DNA of 60,000 nucleotides, from assembly GCA_903813345.2 (NCBI GenBank), contig CAIIXF020000003.1, forward strand, positions 34,647,000 through 34,706,999, in the 5' to 3' direction. A program made the position numbers and the translations under genes. This stretch comes from Owenia fusiformis. Lineage: Eukaryota > Annelida > Polychaeta > Sabellida > Oweniidae. The notes under the pieces are model-generated. The model did no database searches and was not told where the DNA came from. It saw nothing but the letters and a program-made list of their open reading frames with translations. Positions 45,405 to 57,519 of this stretch are shown piece after piece (the stretch's first letter is position 1; every line of letters begins with the position of its first letter).

Positions 45405-46487
45405 TGTAACATAGAAGCCGAGACAACACAAGTCCCAAGTCTGTATATTTACTCTCATTCTTCACTTTTAAGAGTTAAGTCACCACATTTTGCATGCACT
45501 TCCTTGGGGAAATCCTAACATAGAATTTCATTGGTTTTAATTATAGTTTATTAGTTAAAAATAGGGAAGCATTTGATTTTGATTTGTCTATAACCAAAAT
45601 TTGCCATTTTGTGCAACAGGTGCAACATTTTGACGAAATTGATAAAAGTCTCTACTTTTGGTGTAATACCTCCAAAATGACCAAATGTTTTCTTATTCAG
45701 CACAAGTGTAACTGTTTTAAGTAACTGAGACATATCCGAGAAAAATGGTATGCAGAAACATGATATTCTTAACAAAACAGGACAAAAAACAACCCCTGGA
45801 GATGCCTGCATTATTTGAAATTTTGGCGTGTTTCAATGGCCTGAAAATGGATGGGGTAGAAGAGTGGCATACCTTTTGAGCTTATTCCAGTTACCATTTT
45901 AATCAAATGAATGATGACATGTTTGGTATCATCTTAAAACTTGTAATGTGTGCTTCAATCTGGTACCCATATTATGACATCAGATTATATATTATGACAT
46001 CACAATAGTACCAAACAACCTCAAATGGAAAAAGAAGCAACAAAATGTGGCAAAATAATGGTGCAACTCCAAGATTCTTTTGACAATTCACTACTTTCCA
46101 CAATCAATGAATGCAAATCTCATTGAGGCATACTTCCAATGTAGACTAATGTATGATCTGATGACTGGTAAAAAATAACTAGGTTGATAGTTATTTGTCA
46201 ATAAGATTGGATACAACATATTGTATCTGTCATTTATAACTTTGATTTTATCAATTACGTCAAAATGTTGCATTTGTCGCACAAAATGGAAAATTTTGAT
46301 TATAGACCAATAAAAATCAAATGTTTCCCTATATTTAACAAATGAATTATAATCAAAACCAATGAATTTCTATGTTAGGATTTCTCCAAGGAATGTGCAT
46401 GCAAAATGTGGTAACTTGACTCTTAAGAGTGAAGAAATGAGAGTAAATATACAGACTTGGGACTTGTGTTGTCTCGGCTACTATTTA
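45405..46487. mobile_element. 1.1-kb fold-back element downstream of SLC10 gene 1
   Basis: Arms of about 480 bp are inverted copies. The left begins GTAACATAGAAGCCGAGACAAC and the right ends GTTGTCTCGGCTACTATTTATG. Paired inner blocks include 'tgcatgcacttccttggggaaatcctaacata' (split) and 'caaaatttgccattttgtgcaac'. It lies 120 bp past the transporter's stop codon, so transporter mRNAs may read into it. It has no transposase. Confidence 0.85.
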
Positions 46488-46607
46488 TGTATATGTACTC
46501 ATCTTTAAGATGGTAAATAAAATAACATAACCTAACATGTAGATAACATGTTCACATGTAATATTAACGTTAAGACAGGACAATTGTTTATATAGAAAGT
46601 TGTATGT

Positions 46608-49179
46608 TCAGATAGGCTCAGACGCCTTGCTATCAATAGATGTAACTCTTATGTAGTCATTCGGAACGTTAACTTTGTTGTTATCCTCGTCCAGTTCCTC
46701 TTTGGTATCCTTCTTGCAGCATCGCTTATACACCTCGTACACGACGATCGCAATCCATAGAGGTATTGGCGTGAAAATGGTGGCGGCGATCGGACCGATG
46801 AGTGCTAGATCGCTATCAGGATTCATTAGAGAAAACCTCATCATCAAAACAGGAACGCCCGTGTTCTGTATCCCTGTTTCCATAGCAATAGTCAAAATAC
46901 GATTTCGCGGTTGCCTAGATACCAACCCCATGAGACCCCCAATGATGAATCCGCAATAAGGCAGGAGACAACCCGCTAGGATAATTTTGAATGTAAAGAA
47001 GGAGAAGATGTACAAGTTGGCATATATTCCTACACTAAACGCAAAAATGATCACGAAGATAAAAAGAGGTTTTATTATTTTTGAGATCAACTTTGCCCAT
47101 TTTGGCTTCTTGTAGCTAATAAACATGCCAACGAGGGTCGGGATAACAATAATGGCGAGCGTTATCATAATGTTAGCGAAAGGAATACCGACACCTTGGT
47201 CCTCGTCAACGAACTGTCTCCCAAGAGTGTATATCCAAAACGGTATCATCCCTGAAATAAAGGAACAGTGGAATACATTTTGGATGGGGTCTTCTTGGCA
47301 ATGAACAACGCCTATAGATGGCACGGAACGCAATGGGTAATGTGAAAAAGATTACATATCACACGACGCTATTGAATCTCTGCAAAGGAATTGTGAAAGG
47401 AATAAGCTAAGTTTGATTCATGTCGTGAATTTTACTTTTTATTCTTTCAATGTTAAACAAAGACTAGAAAATGAAGACAATCTATGCTGTATTCTGCCAT
47501 TTACGTTTGGCATTACTGGATGTAATATTTAGAATTTTGATTTGCAATTATGAAAGAAAAACACTTATACCCTCATACAAACACATATACACACCTAAAA
47601 GTCTTTCTATATAAGTTTGAATTTTTCTCAGCTACATTTTGGATGACAAATTAGATATTTGTAAAACAGAGCTTAACATATAGACCAGAAGAATGGAAGG
47701 GAAGTGTACCAATCCACAAAGCGGCACTTTACCTAGAGAGGCCAGTGTACTTATCAAAGTCATCGTCACACTGAGGCTGAGGTCACCGTCAAGGAGGTAC
47801 GTATAAACATTGCTCATTCCTCCACCAGGTGCTACACCCATTGCAAAGAACCCAAGGGCGAGGTTGTTGTCAATCTTCAGTAGTTTAGCTACGGAAAATG
47901 CAATCTGAAAATAAATTCCATGAATAAATACCCTTTGGGTGACAGTGCCTCAAGTGCCTTTGTGTAAATGAAGCCCTAATTTAAGAAACAAAATCAGCAT
48001 TTTGGAAAGGATAATTAAAATATATTGTAAGCCAAACTTTCTTGCCAAATGGATATTACAATGTTATATTATATATTATATTCATTAGCATAACATTAGA
48101 TTTGCTAATTGTTGAAACATCATTCAAGCCTTGAAAGGTTTCTCCTAAAATTTCATTATTACCTCAAAGCTCTACTGCTACAAAACAAAATAAATATAGT
48201 CATTTGTTTTATGTAGGTAACACCCCTGTGGATTTTAAGATCATTTGGCAGCCATTTTCCCAGTTAGAAAGGCTAAATGATGTAACAAATGAAATATTAT
48301 TGCAAAACCAACAAGAGATTTGTGAAATTAATTCGCATTTGGTTTCAAGATTATGCACAGGACAATGTATAACTATGAAATGCTGACTGGAGCTTTTTAT
48401 CGCCAAAGGGTTGAGTGACAAATTGACCTTCCACATACTTAAATAGTTCGTTTAATTTGATCTAAACTAAGTTCCAAGAGGCTTACCAATGGCATGAAGC
48501 CGTATTGCGACAAGAACCCGATGGTTGGAGCAATAGGTTTCTTCAAGACCTCCTTAATAACAGGGACCTCAACCTTGCACCCCATAGACAGGTAGGAAGC
48601 GATCACCAAGACATTAATAGCTACAGTGAATGCAGTATCGAGGATCCGCACTTCACGAACCACTGAGATGTCAAACGTTGTAACCATGGGAACGACCTCG
48701 TCGTTATTGATTTCCCGATGACCTTCGGGCGTCACACCATAAGTCGTATTCAGGTCAATGTCAATGATATTGACCTCCAATTTGCTTCTTACAAGTTCGG
48801 TTGATATATAGAATTCAGTATGCCCTAGAAATAATCCCCTAACCATGAAAGTTATATTATGGGAATTGTCGCCATTTTCTGGGTTATGGGAAATTATAAA
48901 TGTATCATTTCCTTCTAAGCCTGCAACTTGAGGCGTGTTTTGTGGGATCTTCTCTTTGATTTTTAATTGGTATCTATTATTATCCAAAATAGTGAAGTTG
49001 ACGCAAACACTAATACTGCTTTTTGTAGGAAGGCGTGTTATCCTTCCAGGCGTGAACGTTAATTTCACTTTACGATCGCGAGTGCCATTTGTATCAGCTG
49101 TATTATTGGTTGCTTTGGTAATAACGCCTAATTTGAGGAGAACAACTCCAAAGCATATCAGTTTAATTAGAGTTCTCAT
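46608..49179 (-). CDS. SLC10 family transporter, P3-like (sodium/bile-acid cotransporter family)
   Basis: Three exons on the minus strand, 49179-48487, 47904-47733 and 47251-46608, join in phases 0 and 1 to give 502 residues. Donors are GTAAGC and GTAAAG; acceptors are TTTTCAG and TATTTCAG. Residues 1-23 look like a signal peptide. A glycosylation-rich extracellular domain (NNT, NGT, NFT, NDT, NIT, NTT sequons) follows to about 180, then a multi-span SLC10 core. Family signatures are PTIGFLSQYGFMPL near 218-231, GVAPGGGMSN at 254-263 and ETGIQNTG at 413-420, the last two matching the sodium-site/crossover regions of bile-acid symporters. The long N-terminal ectodomain favours the P3 (SLC10A3-like) branch over SLC10A1/A2. 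It presumably works at a membrane as a sodium-coupled organic anion carrier; the substrate is not predictable. Confidence 0.9.
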
Positions 49180-49259
49180 CCTTGATTTTATCTTGTCCGT
49201 TGTATGTTTAATTCAGAACTTATTTTCTCTAATACCTGCAGCAATCCTTGATTGACCTG

Positions 49260-50040
49260 ACTTTTTATGATTTTATAATATGGTTCATGGTTTTATAAGG
49301 ATGCTCAGCTGAAAGTAAGTTCGCTTAGCGGGCGAATAGTTATTAATAACTATATCACTGCTGCATGTAGTTTTTCACGACGGTTGCACACTTAACTTCT
49401 AAGTATCATAACTTATTTCTGTAGTGTCCAGCGTCGGCCATTATTAATCCTGGAGATGCAATTATGTGCGAGTCTTGTCCTTTTGAAATTGCTTTTATAA
49501 TGAAAACAAGCGGAATGAATAAAATGGATGGACCATGAAATAATCACATAACATTGACAACGAGGTTTGTCATAAACGACCATGAAATAATCACATTACA
49601 TTGACAACGAGGTTTGTCATAAACTTCATAATGATAGAACGAGTTATGACAATAAAATTTGTCTTTATGAAATTAAAACTTTAATATTGATTACCTTGGT
49701 AAAAAGAAAAATGATTTGATGGAAAGTAACATGTCTACCCAAATGGAAAACAATGGTCCGTCTGTGCACAATGTCAATAACTCCAATTTTGTAAAGTTAA
49801 AATATAAGTTTATTTAGTGGATCATGTTTTATCTAAGTATGACAAATGCAAAGTTTCAATATTCAAATATGATATCTTTTGGAAATCTATCAGAAATTGC
49901 TTATCGCCCAGGTACACATAGTGTCCTAAAGCGAACCGTGGATTCCACTAGATTAGAAAATAAAAAGAAATGCTATCGTGTCATTTTAAGATATATGATA
50001 AATCACTTTGGAAATGAATGCATGATATACGCAAACATCA
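49260..50040. other. 5' flank of SLC10 gene 1
   Basis: No gene. It includes the 47-bp tandem duplication at 49531-49624. No clear TATA box upstream of the transporter ATG was identified. Confidence 0.4.
49531..49624. repeat. 47-bp tandem duplication
   Basis: Two adjacent copies of GACCATGAAATAATCACAT...GGTTTGTCATAAAC differ at one position (ATAAC/ATTAC). The near identity indicates a recent duplication. Confidence 0.92.
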
Positions 50041-50045
50041 AACTA

Positions 50046-50834
50046 CAGTGGGTCCCAAAAACGCAACAAACAAGAGTCATTGTAAAACCACAAAGCCAGT
50101 GATAATTACCCGAAGACCCAACATATCTGACCATACCATGCGCCTATTCATTCAGCAATTCAATTGTAAACTTTCTCTTGTTGAATTTTCTTGCAGAAAT
50201 GGCCTACTCCCCCTCCCCCCACCCCTTCATCAATTTTGTCCGATCAGCGGGCGTGATAATGAAGACATAGGATGAAATTAAAAACCCATTGGATTTAACT
50301 ATCTGGCCCAACAAATCATATCAATATACTGTCTACATTAATTTGCCAAGCATCATGGTTCAATTACAAATCTGAAAAGGTACAGGCATATCAAAACTTA
50401 GTGATCGGCCAAAATTTAAGTTCAGTTTACTATTTTGGAAACAGTTCTAACCTGAATGTGACCGATAATAGAAAGATAGAATGGATAATGAGTTGGAAAA
50501 TGAAGACGGTGATGGCAAATACTCCAAGGAAACTCCTGTAAAATACTTTTAAAAGGTTTCACGAGGATTACAAAATGCCACACCCTTATATTTGAAGCGC
50601 TTTTAAGGGCATATGCGAAAGAATTGCTGCTGTCAACATGGCCATGGGGGAACACACTGAATATTAATTTTTGTAAAATTTAACATTCATTTTGGCCAAA
50701 CACTAAATTTTGAAATGCCTGTAACTTTTGTTGTGAACCATGATACTTTGGATAAGCTTTAAAATGATGATGGAGACATTGGCATATGTCTGCCTGGGGG
50801 GGGGGGGGGGGTTCCATACTTTCGGGACACCCTG
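50046..50834. mobile_element. TIR element with CAGTGGGTCCC / GGGACACCCTG ends
   Basis: The ends are diverged inverted repeats resembling the mariner-type termini seen elsewhere in this window. TA lies on both sides (50044-50045 and 50835-50836). The interior (789 bp) has no certain transposase; a 77-codon minus frame was not recognisable. A long G-run (about 50797-50811) precedes the right end. A fragment of the left end recurs at about 3650. Confidence 0.55.
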
Positions 50835-51019
50835 TATATCATTTATTATAAAATAAAGACATAATAAATGAAACAATTCTAACTATAGCAATATAAATCA
50901 CTCTATAAAATGAATATATGTAAATTGTCATTACGATCTCACCAATCTGATATTGGAATTGTTAAATTCTAAACTCTATAAAATATATGTTCAACTCAGT
51001 CTATAAAATATATTTAAGA

Positions 51020-51159
51020 AATATAGACCGAAAAGCAGGGGTAATATTGTCGAATACACCCCGCATGGCTAGGTACAAATGTTTTCTGTTTCGAAAGCTT
51101 TTGCACCTAGCCCTAAGGGGTGTATTCGACAATATTACCCCTGCTCTGAGGTCTATATT
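51020..51159. repeat. 140-bp palindromic element
   Basis: AATATAGACC...GCAGGGGTAATATTGTCG pairs with CGACAATATTACCCCTGC...GGTCTATATT, and the complementarity extends nearly to the centre at about 51090. It yields mirrored open frames with similar peptides on both strands, which are not genes. Confidence 0.85.
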
Positions 51160-53170
51160 ACGATTCGAACAAGAAAACTCATCAAAATGTTTCAAATATT
51201 CATCATGGTACGCCATTACTACGACCCACCATTATGATGTCACACATTACACGTATCACTAGGGGTTATGATCGCGAATATATCCCAGGTAAAATGTTGA
51301 CTTTGTTTACAATTTATAGAAGGAGTGAATACAGTCATGTTCGAATATGTTATAATGTCTGACAAAACTCTTATGAAAAGTGTTATTCACTGTTTTTATT
51401 CAATAGTACATATAAATGATATATAAGTAAATAGTTTACAAAAATAGTCATTCAACAGGATAACTTTATAAGTACTCCATGAAAAAACAACTAACCTCTT
51501 CATAATAAAAATAAAAACATATGCACATATTCACAAAGCCACTAGTCTCAAAAACAAAGACCCATCCTTTACGTTTAGGGATGATTTAATATGGATCATT
51601 TAAGGTCTCACTTTCACAATAGACCCCATTTTTGATAAAAATGATCCTAATTATTTTCAAAAACTGGGTCCAAAGTTTCAAAAAAGGTCTCAAATTTCAG
51701 GGGAATGTATAAAAATTTATAAAAGTCACCTTTGGTCTGAAAAGCTGATATTTATAATAAAAAAATACTTCTTTAGAAACATAATGAGAATGTAGGTATG
51801 TTTTCTCCTGTAAGATATTTACATGTTGTTATGTATTTGTATTTTAACAATAATAGTATACTTATTTATGCTGATATTACTGCAATGGTTTTCATTGTAT
51901 ATTTATTCACTTTGATTTACATTCTAAAAGTATAATTAAAACTTAATTAAATACTAATATAAATTTATTAATACTTTCCCAAGTTTTTCTCATAAATATA
52001 CAAGTCCCATTTGAGAAAACAATTTTTGAAGTATGTGGGCCAATCTAGAAGAAATGGTAAAAAAGGAGAAAATACCCATAATTCCCAGATAAACCTATTT
52101 TCATGTAAAGATGAACCTCTTGGGTATTCGTCCTCTTCTATCTGTAGACTTGCCCATTGAGTAGAATTGATTAATATTTCGCATTTCATGTGTATCATTA
52201 CAAATGCCATCTTTTAATTGATACAATTGTTGATTCATCATCTTTCATATTAATAGTCCGCTTGGCACTCAATAGAGGGAGCTACATAGGATTTAAGAGA
52301 ATTTCTTCTATTGTAAATTGTGCATTAGAAGTATTCAAATGCATGTTATTATAAATACTATACTTATCTTGAAAATCTCCGAACTAATTAATGAAAATAA
52401 AACAAAAGAGTTAAAATTAATAAATGATAAAAATGCTCTATATTACTGTATATTTCTGACTTATATGTTTCTACATATATTGTTTGTATATCATTGACAG
52501 ACTGTTGTACATCTACAACAATGAAATGTATTAGTTGATTAAACCAAATTTACTGTGGGATCTCATCTAGTCTCACTAATACTAAAACTTTCTGAATGTA
52601 AATATGTGGTCATTATCAAAAATGTTAAACATTAAATAACATACAGCTGAATATATGAGTCAGAAATATAGAAATGGTTATACTGTAAAGGCCTTTTAAT
52701 CAATAATACAATGCATAAGTAATATGTTAACACTAAAATTGTATATTATGCTTGAAGTAATTGACATATAAAAACTGTAAAATTGAAGGAATTCAAATAA
52801 TTTTGATTACAATGCATGATGTATTGTGCATATATTATACAAATTGTACTGTGCATGGTAGTGTATGTTGTGTGTGTACATAGTGTGTTGTATTTGGTGA
52901 ACTGAACATGTATTTTCTTATACATTATTCAATGTCCATAATATAGAGAATATACCCTAATATACTCTACATTGATGTACTTACATGTACATTTTTAACT
53001 ATACATGATGTACTGTACTGTTACAACATTTGTGCATTCATGTATCTGTGTTTGCAAAAATAAGCAGTCAATGGATTACTGTGTTATTTTGTTATATTAT
53101 TTACATGAATTGTGTATTAAATATATAGAAAGATACACTCACATATCAAACAGCTAACTTGTTTATTTCA
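51160..53170. other. AT-rich intergenic sequence
   Basis: About 2 kb with no coding region. Only weak structure is seen: tgtacatgta-type microrepeats around 52860-53000, and a short inverted match between about 52440-52475 and 52640-52680 ('atatttctgactta/tgagtcagaaatat'). Confidence 0.4.
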
Positions 53171-53176
53171 TATAAA

Positions 53177-53563
53177 GTCCATTTCACTGCTTCATTTCGT
53201 CAGTAGAACGGCAAAAATAAGAAATTGGGAGACCATTGTGCAATAATATATGGAAAAGTATATTCATAATGTACATGAATGACATTTGTATATCTTGGAT
53301 TGCTTCTAGTTTGGCTTATAAAGTGTGTGGCCTCTTATATTGGGATGTTTCTCTGCCATGTTATTTTCAATAAGATTAACATGGCTGAAATTCTTCAAAT
53401 TACAAGACGGCACAGGCTTATTGCACAAAAAACTAAAAAATCTGAAATATACAAATGTCATTCATGTACATTTTGAATATACTTTTCCATATATTATTGC
53501 ACAATGGTCTCCCAATTTCTTATTTTTGCCATTCTACTGACGAAATGAAGCAGTGAAATGGAC
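53177..53563. mobile_element. 387-bp palindromic MITE
   Basis: Begins GTCCATTTCACTGC and ends GCAGTGAAATGGAC. Arms of about 125 bp are almost perfectly inverted (for example CCATTGTGCAATAATATATGG against its complement in the right arm). The centre (about 53300-53435) is unique. No target duplication is evident. Confidence 0.85.
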
Positions 53564-53879
53564 TCTAGTTAGAATAATGTCCAGTATGCTATGACTTCTC
53601 ATAATTTTGAGTCCATGTTTCAAAAAGTAACATGGCAGAAAAGCAGCAAAATAAAAGAGCAGTAAATCACAAAATGGAGGATGTCACTCATAAATCAGCC
53701 AAACCAGAAACATTCCAAAATATCCTGTTAGCTATAATTGTACTGTAGCCCACTGATTGCTTATTTTGGCAAAAGAAAATCTACATTAACACTGACAAAG
53801 TGAATTTGATTTTACTTTACATACATAGTGAATCATATTATGGTACATCAACATTGTGATGAAATCATATTGCAAAAAT

Positions 53880-55160
53880 GCATTAATACTAGAAAAAAAC
53901 AGCAACTCCACAGAGTAGCAAATCCCATCGAACAAAACATGTTTTGAGAAATCGCGGCCATATAAAATTTGAACCATCCATCCACTGGTATTTGAGTTAT
54001 CAAAGATTATGTTTTTTATGAAATATGGTGGCCATTTTGAAATTCAGCTGCCACCTTTCATATGTCCCTAGGTATCAGCATATAAAACTTGATCCAAATC
54101 TATTAACTGGTACTTGAGTTATCAAAGATTACATTTCTAATGAAAAATGGTGGAGATTTTGATAAATAGTGGCAATCTTGAAAATTTCTTCTGGAACAGA
54201 GCTACTTTATCTCTAGGCATCAGGATATAAGGTTTGAACAAAATCTATTCACTGGTATTAGAGTTATCAAAGGTTACCTTTTCATGAAAAATGGTGGCCA
54301 TTTTGAAATTCAGCTGACGCCTTTGAAATTTCTTCTGAAGCTGATCTCCTTCCCTAGACATCAGCATATAAAATTGGAAACAAAATCCATCCACTGGTAT
54401 TTGAGTTATAATTACGTTTTTACGAAATATTGCGACAATTTTGAAATTCAGCGACCATCTTGAAAATGTCTTCTTGAGCAGACTTCTTTTGTCTCTAGGC
54501 ATCAGCATATAGAATTGGAACCAAATCTGTCGACAGGTATTTGAGATATCAAAGATTACATTTTTTTAAGAAAAAAATGGCTGCCATTTTGAAATTCAGC
54601 AGCCATTTTGTGAATGTCTTCTTACGCACGGCTCCTTTGTCCCTAGGCAACAGCATATAAAATTTGAACCATATCGGTTGACTGTCAAAGATAACGGTCT
54701 TTTACAAAAAATGGCAGCCATGTTGTAATTTAGCTGCCATCTTTAAAATTCCTTCACGAGCAGAGCTCCTATGTCCCTAGACATCAGCATGTAAAATTTG
54801 AACTAAATCCATTCTCTGGTATTTGAGATATCAAAGATTATGGGTTTTTACAAAAATTCAGCGGCCATCTTGAAAATCTCTTCTCGGGCAAGACTCCTTT
54901 GTCCCTAAGCAATGGCATGTAAAATTTGAACCAAATCGGTCCACTAGTATTTCAGTTATTAAAGATTATATTTTTTACAAAAAATGGCCGACATTTTGAA
55001 TTGAGCGGCCATATTGAAAATTCCTTCTCGAGCAGAGGTACTACACCCATAAGCATAAGCCTATAAAATTTGAATCAAATCTGTCAATTGGTATTTGAGT
55101 TATTGCCCAGACAAACAGACGGACGGCTTTCCTATATCCCCCTTGAACTTCATCGGTGGG
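53880..55160. repeat. dispersed repeat with ~8-9 tandem ~140-bp units
   Basis: Begins with 'aacagcaactccac', then units containing ACTGGTATTTGAGTTATCAA, a T/A-rich 'gattacgttttttac' step, ATGGCCGCCATTTTGAAATT, CAGCGGCCATCTTGAAAA and TCCTTTGTCCCTAGGCAT. It ends with a distinctive tail 'cagacggacggctttcctatatcccc'. Units are 70-85% similar by eye. The start of a second copy is at 59574. Confidence 0.88.
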
Positions 55161-55473
55161 ATAAAAATACAAAATAATGTACAAGTTTTCACATAAACAT
55201 TTCATCTCAAGGGAGTTAAGCTGGTCAAGTTTATAAACCATTATTACACTGATCCAGTTTCTATTTCATTACACTCCGATAGCATTTTGTTAATCAGTCT
55301 GACACATGTCTATGAAAAAATGTGTTGCTTTGTCATGTTACTGTTTATCATGAAATATTCATGTTATGCAAATCTGATCATCTATACAGTATCTACTGAA
55401 ATGATGTATTACAGCGACCTCCCAGGTTCTCAACAGGGGGCTAAATACTAATTTTAGTTCTAAAGTTGAAATA

Positions 55474-55928
55474 CAGGGTGGTCAAAAAAGGAAACCCTTA
55501 CACCATTTTCCTCATATCTTTGTCATTTTAAGGAATAACTCTGTGATATTTTACACATTTTACATCATTCAATTTCCTACCAGTCCCTACCTGTGGGTAT
55601 ACGGCAAAGACAGAGTGTATGAGAATGACCTCAGGACAATTACAAACCTCAAAAGTGAGATCAGCTGTGTCATTTAGGCCATACCTGCTAAGGAATGCAT
55701 TTGGGTCATTGACAACTGTGCAGGTTTGACTACAGCGCTATAATGCCCAAACCTGAAGCATGTTGTTCCAAGTGCTGTAGAATTGTGACTATCAGTATGA
55801 TGGTCATGAAATATATTGGGGTGGTAGGAAAGTAAATGATGTACAAATGTGTGAAAATTCAGAGAGTAACTCCCTAAAATGACAAAGATATGAGGAAAAT
55901 GCAGAGTTTCCATTTTTTGACCACCCTG
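55474..55928. mobile_element. 455-bp mariner-type MITE
   Basis: Inverted ends of about 100 bp start CAGGGTGGTCAAAAAA and end TTTTTTGACCACCCTG. TA precedes the left end (55472-55473) and TT, a likely decayed TA, follows the right. The interior is too short for a transposase. The termini differ by one base from those of the element nested in the 20-kb LINE, so they may belong to related families. Confidence 0.82.
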
Positions 55929-56308
55929 TTTCATAACACATAGTAAATGTTCTTGCATTTTTAAATATTGTGTATAGTTTGAAAAGATGAGCAATTCTTT
56001 GCCTTTTGATCTTACAACCATTACTTACACACAAATCCCAAAAAGTACATAGCGTTATGTTGCAATTTTCACCCATATTTGTTTGATATCAGTACATATC
56101 AATTAAGTATGGGATACATTAATATATCTTTAGTGTACAGATCTACAGCTAGTCATGCATCCCCTCCAAGGAATTTCCAAAGCAAATGATTGTTTACCTT
56201 TAAGACTAAAATCATATACAATACTAAAATTATATACAAGTTCTGTAAAACCTGGAACTATTTAAAACCAACTTACACAGGTTTTACTGTAAAACTACAC
56301 CTCAGATT

Positions 56309-57515
56309 TTAACTAAGAGGTTTCAACTCTCTGTTATTTTCAGTGACTTCACCATTCATCTCAAGTTTTCCACTGATATCAGTCTCATCATTATGCAGGA
56401 CATTAATTTCCTCATCATTCAGAACTGGTTCAAAATCCTTCTTTTTATCAAAACATCGTTTTTTGATCTCATAACAAGCGACTGCTATCCAAAGAGGAAT
56501 TGGAGTGAAACAGCTTGACGCAATGGGTGCCACGATTGACAGATCTGAATCAGGTTGCATCAACGATACTTTCATGAGTAAAATGGGAATCCCAGTATTT
56601 TGTATACCCGTCTCAATACAGATGGTTTTTATTTTATCAAACGGCTGACGACAGATAAATGCAAGAAGACCACCAAGAATAAAACCGCAATATGGCAGTA
56701 ATGCACCTGCGATCATTATTCTCCAAGAAAATAATTTGAATATGTACAGGTTTGCATAAATACCAATTGTAAATATAAAGATGATAAGAATTACAAAGAT
56801 AGGACGGGTAATTTTTTCAATTTTTTTTGCCCATACTGGTTTCTTGCGTTTGATTAGAATTCCAATGGTGACTGGGATGACTATCAGGAAGAGAGTACCA
56901 ATTATGTTCTCAAAAGGGATTCTGAGACCATCAATATTGTTGATAAACTGCCTTCCCAGTGTGAACAACCATAATGGTATCATTCCTGAAAACATAAATT
57001 CAGCACATTATAATAACAATGACAACTCTGAGGTCATCTGATCAACCAAAGACATGTATGTATGTATGGCTTCAATGGAAGTAAGCATCAATGGCATAAT
57101 GTGATTTTCATCTGTTCTTTTCACCCAGATCATCTATTCTTATTGACAAATCTTGCAACTGTTTTCATGTTCATAATTTGCCTATATTGTTTTCAATCAC
57201 TATGCCTGGTGTTATTATCTATCATTATAATATTTTATGAAAGTGCAACTCAAATAGTAAAAACTTCCCTGTGGATCCAATGTGTGATAAATTGAATCCA
57301 CTGAAACCATCTGAAACCATGGTAACATGAACATTAAACTAACCTAGTGCAGCAACTGTGCTAATGAGAGTCATGGCAATGCTCAATCCAATGTCCCCAT
57401 CCAGCAAGTATGTGTACAGGTTGCTACCCCCACCTCCAGGCGCACATCCCATCACAAAGAATCCAAGAGCCAAGTTACTGTCCAACTTCATCAGTTTGGC
57501 TATACCAAAAGCCAG
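56309..57515 (-). CDS. second SLC10 family transporter, 3' part of the gene
   Basis: Two exons on the minus strand, 57515-57344 and 56985-56309, join in phase 1 (donor GTTAGT, acceptor TTTTCAG) and give the C-terminal 281 residues. They align throughout with SLC10 gene 1: LAFGIAKLMKLDSNLALGFF, then GCAPGGGGSNLYTYLLDGD, MIPLWLFTLGRQF, CIETGIQNTGIP, and a charged cytoplasmic tail. The first visible exon is 172 nt in both genes, with the same phases, showing tandem gene duplication. The GCAPGGGGSN and ETGIQNTG signatures are intact. The N-terminal exon (ectodomain and TM1-2) is not in the 2.5 kb to the window edge, so it lies beyond 60000 or is lost. Confidence 0.88.
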
Positions 57516-57519
57516 CTGG

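Noticed and set aside
50422-50655. 77-codon minus frame inside the 50-kb TIR element, possible transposase
   Set aside because: No catalytic or helix-turn-helix motif could be placed; too short to assign.
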